Shown: piece by piece, positions 1-6,434 of the stretch | How the letters are laid out: every line of letters begins with the position of its first letter | Position numbering within the stretch: the stretch's first letter is position 1 | NCBI GenBank assembly: GCA_028751055.1 | Contig: JAQZDD010000037.1 | Span: forward strand, 1 to 7,935 | DNA length: 7,935 bases | Direction: 5' to 3' | Origin: Euryarchaeota archaeon Ods04 | GTDB taxonomy: Archaea; Halobacteriota; Halobacteria; Halobacteriales; Halorutilaceae | The notes under the pieces: model-generated | What the model saw: the letters and a program-made list of their open reading frames with translations, nothing else | The model's database searches: none | Told to the model about the DNA's origin: nothing | Made by a program: the position numbers and the translations under genes

Positions 1-644
1 AGCCATACGGGTACGTCGCCCGGTCCCGGCGGCATGTCGACGACCAGGTAGTCGAGACCTCCCCACTCTACCTCCTCGACGAACTGGTCGAGACCCGTGT
101 GCAGCATGGGTCCGCGGAGCGTCGCCGCCGCCTCGTCTTCGAGCATCGACTTGAGGCTCATTACCGAGACGCCGTTCGAGTCGGCGGGGACGAGGGTCTC
201 GGCGTCCATCGCCGATATCTCCTGTTCGATGTTCATCTTGTGCGGCACGTCGGGTCCGTGTACGTCGCCGTCGAGTATGCCGACCTTCGCACCCATCTCG
301 TTGAGACCTACAGCAAGGTTGGTCGCTACGGTCGTCTTGCCGACACCGCCCTTGCCCGAGGTCACGGCTATCACGTTCTTCACGTCCCTGAGCTTCGACG
401 GTATGCGGGGAACTTCGGTCGTGAGCCGTGGCTCCAGACCTTCGTTCGAGAGAAGCCGACCGACGCGCTCCGCCATCATAGTCTCGGCGGGCGAGTACGG
501 AGCGTCGAAAGCGAGCGAGACCAGTACGCCGTTGCCCTCCTCGGCGAGTCTGATGTCGTTAACGAGACCGAGCGAGACTATGTCGTCTTCAAGGACAGGG
601 TCGTCGACCTCGGTCAGAAGCTGGCGGATGTCTTCTTCGTTCAT
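1..644 (-). CDS. mrp: Mrp/NBP35-family Fe-S cluster carrier ATPase, C-terminus cut by window edge
   Basis: This encodes the first 214 residues of a ParA-like P-loop ATPase of the Mrp/ApbC/NBP35 family. The family binds and delivers Fe-S clusters to apoproteins in the cytoplasm. Residues 1-75 look like the MIP18-type domain often fused at the N-terminus (DDPVL at 15-19, SLGLVNDI at 24-31). The deviant Walker A GKGGVGKTT lies at 98-106, a switch-like ILDGDVHGPD at 123-132, and the family signature VVDMPPGPGD at 201-210. That signature is usually PPGTGD, so this copy has Pro in place of Thr. The C-terminal part, where a cluster-binding CxxC would lie, is outside the window. The ATG at 642-644 is chosen because the MIP18-like domain begins directly after it. 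No Shine-Dalgarno precedes it, so it may have its own leaderless transcript or depend on read-through from the upstream redox genes 82 bp away. Family assignment is firm; the client proteins are unknown. Confidence 0.93.
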   Translation of the reverse strand, partial: MNEEDIRQLLTEVDDPVLEDDIVSLGLVNDIRLAEEGNGVLVSLAFDAPYSPAETMMAERVGRLLSNEGLEPRLTTEVPRIPSKLRDVKNVIAVTSGKGGVGKTTVATNLAVGLNEMGAKVGILDGDVHGPDVPHKMNIEQEISAMDAETLVPADSNGVSVMSLKSMLEDEAAATLRGPMLHTGLDQFVEEVEWGGLDYLVVDMPPGPGDVPVW

Positions 645-696
645 GTCGGGTTGTCGCTGTGTAGGTACTGCAACGGTATGAGTCGTGTGGTATGTC

Positions 697-719
697 ACCG
701 GACGTGCCGAACGTCCGGT
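697..719. repeat. Perfect 9-bp inverted repeat (hairpin) after the membrane-protein gene
   Basis: ACCGGACGT at 697-705 and ACGTCCGGT at 711-719 are exact reverse complements separated by the 5-base loop GCCGA. The hairpin begins 7 bases beyond the stop codon of the 65-residue membrane protein and ends about 50 bases before the Mrp start. No T-run follows on either strand, so it is not a classical archaeal oligo-T terminator. It could be a 3'-end or processing structure for the redox operon, or a dyad operator for mrp. The structure is seen directly; its role is inference. Confidence 0.6.
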
Positions 720-726
720 TCGTATG

Positions 727-924
727 TCAGAAGAACAGCAGCCAGATAATCATCGACAGCACGAACAGACCGCCCCAGAGTGAGGCGATGAACGTGGCGA
801 TATAACCGATGCCAAGGAGCGCGACAGACGTGTCCCTTGGCTCTCCCGCGAACCAGCCCGCTATCAGCGAGTAGACGGGAACGAGTATGATGCCGAATAT
901 CACGAACGTCCCTATGTCCGCCAT
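727..924 (-). CDS. Small two-helix membrane protein, likely accessory subunit of the NrfD complex
   Basis: This 65-residue, very hydrophobic protein is not recognised as a named family. Helix 1 is about residues 5-24 (starting GTFVIFGIILVP) and helix 2 about 35-64 (ending SMIIWLLFF). A short polar loop, AGEPRDTS, sits between them, and the protein ends in hydrophobic residues with no soluble domain. The start at 924 is preferred over an upstream in-frame start at 1038. It is preceded by a perfect GGAGGTGA ribosome binding site at 930-937 with 5-base spacing, and the upstream 38 residues would be basic and overlap NrfD. Its ATG follows the NrfD stop by one base (TGA-G-ATG), implying tight translational coupling and a shared complex. 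Being a small single-purpose membrane subunit of a quinone-linked redox complex is inference from position. Confidence 0.8.
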   Translation of the reverse strand: MADIGTFVIFGIILVPVYSLIAGWFAGEPRDTSVALLGIGYIATFIASLWGGLFVLSMIIWLLFF

Positions 925-925
925 C

Positions 926-2311
926 TCAGTCACCTCCCTCCTGCGCGCCTTCTGCGCACGTCTCTGTTTCGACGCCGCCGTCTGCGACAGCTTCCTCTTC
1001 TCCGTGACCTCCGTGCTCGACCGACTTGAGTTCGACAATCGGTATCAGCTTAGAGACGAGCAGGAAGAACAGGATTATGAGACCTGTCGTTCCGAGCACC
1101 GACGACATCTCTATCCACGTCGGGAAGTAGTTGCCCGGCGTGTTCTCGTAGAGCTGTGTCGCGGGGTAGAGAAGACCTTCGACGGTGAACAGCGTCTTCT
1201 CAACGAGGATGCCGAGAACGACCGCGATAGCCGCGACGAGCATGCCTCTCTCGCTGAACTTGAGTATGCCGAAGTGCTGGAACGCGACGTAAGCGAGCGG
1301 TAGGAACATCAGGAGCATCGCCACCCAGTAGAGCCAGAACTCGGCTGTCGCTGTCATTACCGTCTCAACGTCAAGCGGAGGCGCGTAAAGCCCCGTTATC
1401 ATCCTCTGTAGCTGGAGCCAGATGAAGATGAGCGCGAATATGCCCATCCACCATCCGAGTCCCCAGATAACGTCGTCGGGGATGACCTTGTCCCAGTTGG
1501 TGTAGACCTTACGGAAGACGAAACAGACGACGATTACGCCGCCCATCGCCGACGAGAGTGCCGCCGAAAGGAAGGTTGGCGACGTAAGACCGCCGTACCA
1601 TCCGGGCATCGACGGCGTTAGCTGGAACAGCCACGGAATGACTCCGCCGTGTAGGAGGAGCGGCGCGAGAACGATGATGGCGAGAGCGAGCCACCACGCC
1701 ATCCGCTCCACAACAGGGTCTTCGTCGGTGTCGTAACGGAACAGGAGCAACGAGTAGAGAGGGTCAAGTATGTCGGGTAGCTTGTCACGTAGCCTGTATA
1801 CGTCGCTCCTGAGCGTCAGCGACAGGTAGGTCGCTGTCAGGACGAAGTAGAGCGTTATGACGGTCAGGTCCCACGCGAGCGGCGACGTGTGCACCGTCGT
1901 CGGGTACGCCTGAACGACGCTCCAGACGACGCGGTCAGGTCGTCCGAGATGGACGACAATCATCAGACCCGCCATCGAGAGCGCGCCTATCGTCAGGAGT
2001 TCCGCGATACGCGCCACAGGCTCGTACTTTTCGAGCTTGAGCAGGCGTACCGCGGCGGATATGACGATGCCGCCGTGGGCGATACCGACCCACCAGATGA
2101 AGGTGCCTATGTAAAGCCCCCACGTCGAACCGCCTCCGCTTCCCCAGTCGGAGAGACCGGTGACCTCCATACCCTGCGAAAGCTGAAGGATGTAGGCGGC
2201 GACGAATACTACTGAGGCGATACCTGCGAGCGCGGCGACCAAGAAGTAAGCTCTGGTAGGCTTCCTTATCGGACGTATGAGGTCGTCGGCGTCCGCGTCG
2301 GGCATCGACAT
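926..2311 (-). CDS. nrfD: NrfD/PsrC-superfamily ten-helix membrane subunit (ActC/DsrP/HmeB-like)
   Basis: This 461-residue integral membrane protein belongs to the NrfD superfamily, whose members exchange electrons with quinones and dock a ferredoxin-like subunit. I see ten hydrophobic segments at about residues 20-44, 65-89, 104-122, 148-166, 203-226, 243-266, 281-303, 322-341, 356-374 and 404-424. The length and helix number fit the larger ActC/DsrP/HmeB/QrcD branch rather than the shorter eight-helix PsrC. Family-like stretches include GIAHGGIVISA (76-86), with His79, the HLGRP motif (121-125), and GILVEKTLF (367-375) with a membrane-embedded Glu371. The C-terminal tail (about 431-461) is acidic and carries His433, His436 and Cys452, which is unusual but of unknown meaning. 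The ATG overlaps the upstream Fe-S gene stop by one base (TGATG). GGGGTG at 2319-2324 can serve as its ribosome site. It probably forms the membrane anchor for the Fe-S protein. The substrate is unknown because no catalytic subunit is present. Confidence 0.9.
   Translation of the reverse strand: MSMPDADADDLIRPIRKPTRAYFLVAALAGIASVVFVAAYILQLSQGMEVTGLSDWGSGGGSTWGLYIGTFIWWVGIAHGGIVISAAVRLLKLEKYEPVARIAELLTIGALSMAGLMIVVHLGRPDRVVWSVVQAYPTTVHTSPLAWDLTVITLYFVLTATYLSLTLRSDVYRLRDKLPDILDPLYSLLLFRYDTDEDPVVERMAWWLALAIIVLAPLLLHGGVIPWLFQLTPSMPGWYGGLTSPTFLSAALSSAMGGVIVVCFVFRKVYTNWDKVIPDDVIWGLGWWMGIFALIFIWLQLQRMITGLYAPPLDVETVMTATAEFWLYWVAMLLMFLPLAYVAFQHFGILKFSERGMLVAAIAVVLGILVEKTLFTVEGLLYPATQLYENTPGNYFPTWIEMSSVLGTTGLIILFFLLVSKLIPIVELKSVEHGGHGEEEAVADGGVETETCAEGAQEGGD
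930..937 (-). promoter_or_regulatory. Strong Shine-Dalgarno for the 65-residue membrane protein
   Basis: GGAGGTGA on the minus strand, a perfect anti-16S match, lies 5 bases before the ATG at 924 and inside the last codons of nrfD. It decides the start of the small gene and supports coupled translation in a polycistronic mRNA. Confidence 0.75.
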
Positions 2312-3759
2312 CAGTCTTCACCCCTGAGCTTCCTGTCGCTCGGGGCGTTGTCGAAGCCCTCACGCGACTTGGTCATGCTGTGTCCGAAGTCCGATACGTA
2401 CTCGTCGTAGGGCAGGGGTTCGTCGACCCATTCGGCGTCCGCCGACGGCTGGTGTCCAACGTAGATTACGTTCGGACGTGTGCCGTACTGCTCCTGGAAC
2501 CTCCAACGCGGGACGTGGCGTGGCCGCTGCCACTCCGCGTCCGGGTCGGTAGTGTCACGACCTGCGAGGTTTCCGGCTTCTTCCGACCTGCCTTCAACCT
2601 CCCTGAGGTAACGACGCGGCTTGCTGTCGGGGTCGTTGAGGTCGCCGAAATGTATGGCGTCGACGGGGCACGCCTGCTCGCATGCCGTCGTGTTTTCGAG
2701 TTCGGGGTCGCCCGAGTCCTGTCTGTGGACACAGAACGTGCACTTGCCCATGATACCCTTCTCGTGCTGAGGACCTGCGACATGCTTTCCACGTTTGTCG
2801 AGTCTGTCATCAACCGAGTCGTGGTTCGACAGGAAGTTGTCTCGCCAGCGTTCCTCGTCGGGTTCGCCCCACTGGAAGTAGTTGACGCCGTAAGGACACG
2901 CGACCTGACAGTAACGGCATCCTATGCAGATGTCGTAGTCGGTCAGGACGATGCCGTCTTCCGTCCTCTTATGGCGCGCGCGGACAGGACAGACGCTGAC
3001 ACACGGCGGGTCGGAGCAGTGCATACACGGACGTATGAGGTACTCCTCGCTGTCCCTGTCCGGCTCCTGATACTGGAAGACGAAGTTCCAGAGCGCGCCG
3101 TCAGGCGTCTGGTTCTCGTCCTTACAGCCGATTGCGCAGTGCGCACCGCCTATGCAGGCGTCTACGTCGATGACGAAGCCGAGATGCGTCTCGTCGCCGC
3201 CGGTACCGGGTCCGGCGGGCTGTATGTTGCGCTCCTCGCCCTCGTCCCAGATACCGCTCGGGTTGCGTTGACTCCACGTGCCCGCGGCGATACCTGCCGC
3301 CGCAACACCTACCGACTGGAGGACTGTACGGCGCGAGACGCCGTCGTCCTCGTCGTCGCTCCATCCGTTTCCGTCGCCACCGCCGTCATTACCGCCGTCG
3401 CCTCCTTCGCCGCCGTCGCCCGAGTTAGCGGCGTCGGCGTACTTCGAAGGTACAGGCTCGGCGACGACGTCGTCGTTGAGAGCGTCTTCTACCGTGTCTT
3501 TGTCTAGCGGTTCGCTGCTTCTCGGATCCGTCGGTCGTGCGTCGATTCCGAACTCCTCGTTCACCTTGTCGCTGTGACGCGAGTAGAACTCCTCCTCGGA
3601 GATCTTACCCTGCGAGAGACGCTGTGCGTCACGTGCGAGTTCGATGCCGAGTTCTGTGTCAAAATCGACCTCCGACAGAACTTCGCGGGACTCCTCCTCC
3701 CACTCCGGACCGTACGAGTGTTTCGTACTGTATCCGGTATCTGGTTCTTCTGTGCTCAA
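2311..3759 (-). CDS. Four-motif 4Fe-4S electron-transfer protein (DmsB/PsrB/DsrO-like) with long N-terminal domain and internal Tat motif
   Basis: This 482-residue iron-sulfur subunit resembles the ferredoxin-like partners of NrfD proteins. Residues about 18-75 form an acidic, probably helical N-terminal domain (REVLSEVDFDTELG, ISEEEFYSRH). Residues 80-115 look disordered, and 113-132 are a Gly/Asp/Asn-rich linker. A twin-arginine motif, SRRTVLQ, occurs at 142-148 followed by a short hydrophobic stretch to about 160. The ferredoxin domain spans about 193-372 with cysteines 202, 208, 212 (motif I), 245, 248, 253, 257 (II), 278, 281, 284, 288 (III), and 340, 343, 360, 364 (IV). Motif I lacks its expected second cysteine: residue 205 is Gly. 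That leaves 15 of the usual 16 ligands. The start is TTG at 3757-3759. It has AGGAGG ten bases upstream, an in-frame TAA two codons upstream, and no internal Met until residue 336. The protein likely shuttles electrons between NrfD and an unseen catalytic partner on the outer membrane face. Family and complex are clear; pathway and electron direction are unknown. Confidence 0.9.
   Translation of the reverse strand: MSTEEPDTGYSTKHSYGPEWEEESREVLSEVDFDTELGIELARDAQRLSQGKISEEEFYSRHSDKVNEEFGIDARPTDPRSSEPLDKDTVEDALNDDVVAEPVPSKYADAANSGDGGEGGDGGNDGGGDGNGWSDDEDDGVSRRTVLQSVGVAAAGIAAGTWSQRNPSGIWDEGEERNIQPAGPGTGGDETHLGFVIDVDACIGGAHCAIGCKDENQTPDGALWNFVFQYQEPDRDSEEYLIRPCMHCSDPPCVSVCPVRARHKRTEDGIVLTDYDICIGCRYCQVACPYGVNYFQWGEPDEERWRDNFLSNHDSVDDRLDKRGKHVAGPQHEKGIMGKCTFCVHRQDSGDPELENTTACEQACPVDAIHFGDLNDPDSKPRRYLREVEGRSEEAGNLAGRDTTDPDAEWQRPRHVPRWRFQEQYGTRPNVIYVGHQPSADAEWVDEPLPYDEYVSDFGHSMTKSREGFDNAPSDRKLRGED
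2319..2324 (-). promoter_or_regulatory. Ribosome binding site of nrfD inside the Fe-S gene
   Basis: GGGGTG on the minus strand lies 7 bases before the nrfD ATG, within the last codons of the Fe-S gene. Together with the TGATG stop/start overlap it supports translational coupling of the two subunits. Confidence 0.45.
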
Positions 3760-3769
3760 GTCTTATCTT

Positions 3770-3775
3770 CCTCCT
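3770..3775 (-). promoter_or_regulatory. Shine-Dalgarno supporting a TTG start for the Fe-S gene
   Basis: AGGAGG on the minus strand lies 10 bases before the TTG at 3757-3759. No ATG or GTG in the right frame exists between the preceding in-frame TAA and the conserved region, so this site and the TTG together define the gene's start. Confidence 0.65.
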
Positions 3776-3798
3776 TTGGTCGTTGTCAAGATTCTCAC

Positions 3799-3804
3799 TT
3801 AACC
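3799..3804 (-). promoter_or_regulatory. Possible TATA-like element for the redox operon
   Basis: GGTTAA on the minus strand lies next to a run of seven A (3806-3812), in the most A/T-rich patch upstream of the Fe-S gene. A transcript starting about 25 bases downstream, near 3777, would carry a short leader holding the AGGAGG. The match to a haloarchaeal TATA box is weak. Confidence 0.25.
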
Positions 3805-4001
3805 GTTTTTTTACGAGTTCGTCGGTCTCGTCTGCAGTCACCGCCGTCGTACGACCTCCAAAAGAGCGACGCGTCAGTCCGCGTACGCCTGTGTACGGCG
3901 GCTTCTTTCATATTCACGGTCTGCCTCAGCCGGGTGGTACGACACGAGTAGTAATGAACCTAGTGATTCGTCCTCATCGCCCGTCTCGTAGTCCGTGTCT
4001 C

Positions 4002-6239
4002 TCAAAGCTCTATTCTGCTCAGACGCGACGAGTTCGTGATTACCGAGAGGCTTGACGTGAACATGGCGACGACCGCGATGACGGGATGGAGAAGACCGAT
4101 GAACGCAATCGGTATGGCAAGCGTGTTGTAGACGAAAGCCCAGAACAGGTTCTGCTTTATCTTGGTGAATATCTTCTCCGACAGGGTGAAGGCGTCCACG
4201 AGCGCGTCGAGCGAGCCACGGACGAGGCTGACGTCGCTCGACTGTATGGCGATGTCGGTGCCCGTGCCGATTGCGACGCCGACGTTCGCCTGTTTGAGCG
4301 CGGGCGCGTCGTTTATTCCGTCGCCTACCATAGCGACCTTGTAGCCCTCGTCTTGTAGCTCACGAACCTTGTCTATCTTGTCCTCGGGAAGGACGCCCGC
4401 CATGACACGGTCAGGGTCGATGTTGACCTCCTTGGCGACGGCGCGCGCCGTACGTTCGTTGTCTCCGGTTATCATCCACGTCTCGATGCCGCGCCGGTGT
4501 AGCTCCCGCACAGCCTCCTTCGAGCCTTGCTTGAGGCTGTCGGCAACAGCTACTACGCCGACGGCTTCGCCACCGTAGCCGACGAGAACTGCCGTCTTCC
4601 CCTCCTGCTCCAGAGCCGCGAGTTGGTCGTCAAGAACCGACGGAACGTCCAGACCCAGTTCGTCGAAGAACCTCTCGTTGCCGACGAAGACATCCTTGCC
4701 GTCCACCTGAGTCTTGATACCCTTCCCTGCGACGCCTTCGAAGCTCTCGGGTTCGGAGAGTTCGACACCGCGCTCCTCCGCGTGTTCGACGAGTGCTCGT
4801 CCTATCGGATGTTCACTCCCGCGCTCTGCGGACGCCGCGAGACGCACTACCTCGTCCTCTTCGACCCCGTCGCCCACGAAGACGTCGGTCACCGAGTGGT
4901 CTCCCTCCGTGATGGTTCCCGTCTTGTCCAAGACGACGAGGTCTATGTCCTTCATCGTCTGTATAGCCTCGCCGTCACGGAACAGGACGCCGTTCTCCGC
5001 CGCCTTTCCGGTTCCCGCCATGAGTGCCGTCGGGGTTGCGAGACCGAGCGCGCAGGGACACGCTATGACGAGGACAGCGACCGACGCGAAGATTGCCAGC
5101 GTCAGAGGGGCAAGCGTCAGGTCTACCCAAGGAAGGTACGGCGCGGCGACGCCCGCGACCGCCGACATCGTGTCGGGTGCGGCGAGCCAGACGACGAAAG
5201 ACGCGGCGGCGAGCGTCAGGACGGCGGGTACGAAGTAGTTGGTGACACGGTCTGTGAGTGCCTGTATCGGAACCTTGGTTCCCTGAGCCTCCTCGACTAG
5301 TTCGACGACCTGCGCTAGAAACGTGTCGTCGCCGACCTTGTCGGCGCGCACCTTTACCATGCCAGAGCCGTTGACCGTCGAGCCTATGACCTCGTCCCCC
5401 TCCTCCTTCGCTACGGGTTCGGACTCGCCCGTCGCCATCGACTCGTCGACGCTCGTTTCGCCCTCGATAACTGTGCCGTCGACGGGTATCTTCTCGCCCG
5501 GGCGGACTACCATCAAATCACCTTCCTTGACCTCCTCGACAGGTATCTCAACCTCGTCGCCGTCGCGTTCCACGTTCGCCGTCTCAGCCTGCATCGAGAC
5601 AAGTCCTTCGACCGCCGCGCTCGCACGCCCCTTTGCGCGGTCTTCGAGGTAGGTGCCGACGAGGTGCGAAGCCATTATCATCGCACCCACACCGGCGTAG
5701 TTCTCCATGGGCGTGAAGAATACCATTACGCCCGTCGCCCAAGCGACGACGGTGCCGAGCGTGATGAGCGAGTCCATGTTGAACGTCGCGTTCCCCAGAG
5801 CGCGGAACGCCGACGCGATGGTGCCGCGCCCGTAGTAGAAGACGACAGGCGTTGCGAAGACCAGCATCAGAACGTCTATCTGGAACGCGGTCAGGAGGTC
5901 GAGAGGCGTCCACATGAAGACCATCAGAAGCAGAATCGGTGATGTGACTATCCACGCCCTTATCGCCAGTCTGAGATGTTCCGACAGCTCCTCGTCGTCT
6001 TCTTCGTCCATCCCCTCCTCGCTGACGCCGTATCCCGCGTTCTCAACGGCTTCGATGAGACGGTCGAGCGAGACGTCTGTGTGGCTCACGTCCGCCTTCT
6101 CGGTAGCGAAGTTGACGTTTACTTCATCGACGCCGTCTACGTCTTCCAGACTTTCCTCGACTGTCGACGCGCAGGTCGCGCATGACATGCCGGTTATCGA
6201 CAGGTTCGTTCTTTCCTTCTCGACTTGTTCTGCTGACAT
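4002..6239 (-). CDS. copA: Cu(I)-exporting P1B-type ATPase CopA
   Basis: This 745-residue heavy-metal P-type ATPase pumps Cu(I) (and probably Ag(I)) out of the cytoplasm using ATP. One N-terminal HMA metal-binding domain carries GMSCATC at 17-23 (Cys20, Cys23). It is followed by an acidic linker (72-87) and membrane helices near 92-110, 121-138, 158-177, 183-199, 334-353, 378-400, 698-717 and 718-736. The actuator motif TGES is at 270-273 and the transmembrane metal site CPC at 394-396. The phosphorylated Asp438 sits in DKTG, SEHP at 475-478, and GDGINDAP at 639-646. The late-helix signatures YN (704-705) and MFTSS (726-730) match the Cu(I)-selective CopA subtype rather than Zn/Cd pumps or CPH-type CopB. 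The ATG at 6239 gives the normal distance to the HMA domain. An in-frame ATG at 6386 would add 49 residues unlike the family and run into the regulator's promoter area. The gene is divergent from a TRASH-domain regulator, which implies copper-responsive control. No CopZ chaperone gene is in the window. Confidence 0.95.
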   Translation of the reverse strand: MSAEQVEKERTNLSITGMSCATCASTVEESLEDVDGVDEVNVNFATEKADVSHTDVSLDRLIEAVENAGYGVSEEGMDEEDDEELSEHLRLAIRAWIVTSPILLLMVFMWTPLDLLTAFQIDVLMLVFATPVVFYYGRGTIASAFRALGNATFNMDSLITLGTVVAWATGVMVFFTPMENYAGVGAMIMASHLVGTYLEDRAKGRASAAVEGLVSMQAETANVERDGDEVEIPVEEVKEGDLMVVRPGEKIPVDGTVIEGETSVDESMATGESEPVAKEEGDEVIGSTVNGSGMVKVRADKVGDDTFLAQVVELVEEAQGTKVPIQALTDRVTNYFVPAVLTLAAASFVVWLAAPDTMSAVAGVAAPYLPWVDLTLAPLTLAIFASVAVLVIACPCALGLATPTALMAGTGKAAENGVLFRDGEAIQTMKDIDLVVLDKTGTITEGDHSVTDVFVGDGVEEDEVVRLAASAERGSEHPIGRALVEHAEERGVELSEPESFEGVAGKGIKTQVDGKDVFVGNERFFDELGLDVPSVLDDQLAALEQEGKTAVLVGYGGEAVGVVAVADSLKQGSKEAVRELHRRGIETWMITGDNERTARAVAKEVNIDPDRVMAGVLPEDKIDKVRELQDEGYKVAMVGDGINDAPALKQANVGVAIGTGTDIAIQSSDVSLVRGSLDALVDAFTLSEKIFTKIKQNLFWAFVYNTLAIPIAFIGLLHPVIAVVAMFTSSLSVITNSSRLSRIEL

Positions 6240-6246
6240 TCTCTTA

Positions 6247-6263
6247 CCGTATACTACGTACGG
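6247..6263. promoter_or_regulatory. Short dyad just upstream of copA
   Basis: CCGTA at 6247-6251 and TACGG at 6259-6263 form an inverted repeat with a 7-base spacer, 8-24 bases before the copA ATG. It could be a regulator half-site pair or a leader hairpin. Five-base arms are short enough to arise by chance. Confidence 0.25.
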
Positions 6264-6302
6264 CTCTTTCAAGCATGTTCCGGCTAAGAAAGTTAGGTAG
6301 AA

Positions 6303-6325
6303 GTTCCGCGGACTGTATCCGGAAC
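6303..6325. promoter_or_regulatory. Candidate operator between copA and its regulator
   Basis: GTTCCG at 6303-6308 and CGGAAC at 6320-6325 are perfect 6-base arms around an 11-base spacer. They lie within the 195-bp gap shared by divergent copA and the Lrp-TRASH gene. Lrp-type dimers bind dyads of this general size, and the site lies upstream of a TATA-like TTTCTTAG (minus strand, about 6284-6291) that could serve copA. Binding is inference. Confidence 0.35.
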
Positions 6326-6404
6326 CGAACGACGCGGACGGGTTGATGAGGAGTTCTTCTTCGGAGAGACGATACGGACGCCGCATCCCTGAAGACGCCT
6401 AATC

Positions 6405-6410
6405 TTTTTA
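6405..6410 (+). promoter_or_regulatory. TATA box of the Lrp-TRASH regulator, leaderless transcript likely
   Basis: TTTTTA at 6405-6410 is centred about 27 bases before the ATG at 6435, the spacing expected if transcription starts at or next to the start codon. No Shine-Dalgarno lies between them, which agrees with the leaderless mRNAs common in haloarchaea. Confidence 0.5.
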
Positions 6411-6434
6411 GACTCTGGCTCGGATATCTTAACT

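Larger units (their letters stand above)
3760..4001. other. 242-bp gap between copA end and redox operon, no convincing gene
   Basis: The region lies between the copA stop and the Fe-S gene start, both on the minus strand. It holds the Fe-S gene's ribosome site and possible promoter. It also holds an imperfect hairpin, CGTAC at 3882-3886 with GTACG at 3893-3897 and flanking CCG/CGG pairing. Two short minus-strand reading frames (3659-3841 from GTG and 3874-4005 from TTG) are open but weak. No tRNA-like fold and no T-rich terminator after copA are visible. Confidence 0.5.

Noticed and set aside
99..749. 216-codon plus-strand open frame opposite mrp
   Set aside because: The minus strand encodes an unmistakable P-loop ATPase; the plus-strand product is His/Arg/Tyr-rich and featureless.
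925..1038. Longer form of the small membrane protein starting at 1038
   Set aside because: The upstream residues are basic and overlap nrfD, while a perfect GGAGGTGA precedes the ATG at 924.
3377..3420. Near-repetitive GCC/GTC-rich tract that looks like a short tandem repeat
   Set aside because: It encodes the Gly/Asp linker (about residues 113-132) of the Fe-S protein and is low-complexity coding sequence, not a CRISPR or regulatory repeat.
2380..3507. 375-codon open frame on the plus strand opposite the Fe-S gene
   Set aside because: It is a mirror frame of a GC-rich gene. Its product has no recognisable domain and lies antisense to a protein with clear cysteine motifs.
3806..3812. Run of seven T on the plus strand as a terminator
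   Set aside because: No plus-strand gene ends nearby; on the minus strand it is an A-run upstream of the Fe-S gene.
4527..5300. 257-codon plus-strand open frame opposite copA
   Set aside because: It is antisense to the P-type ATPase core (phosphorylation and nucleotide domains) and shows no family features.
6240..6386. 49-residue N-terminal extension of CopA from an ATG at 6386
   Set aside because: The added residues do not resemble the family. The ATG at 6239 sits at the normal distance from the HMA domain, and the extension would cover the promoter and operator region.
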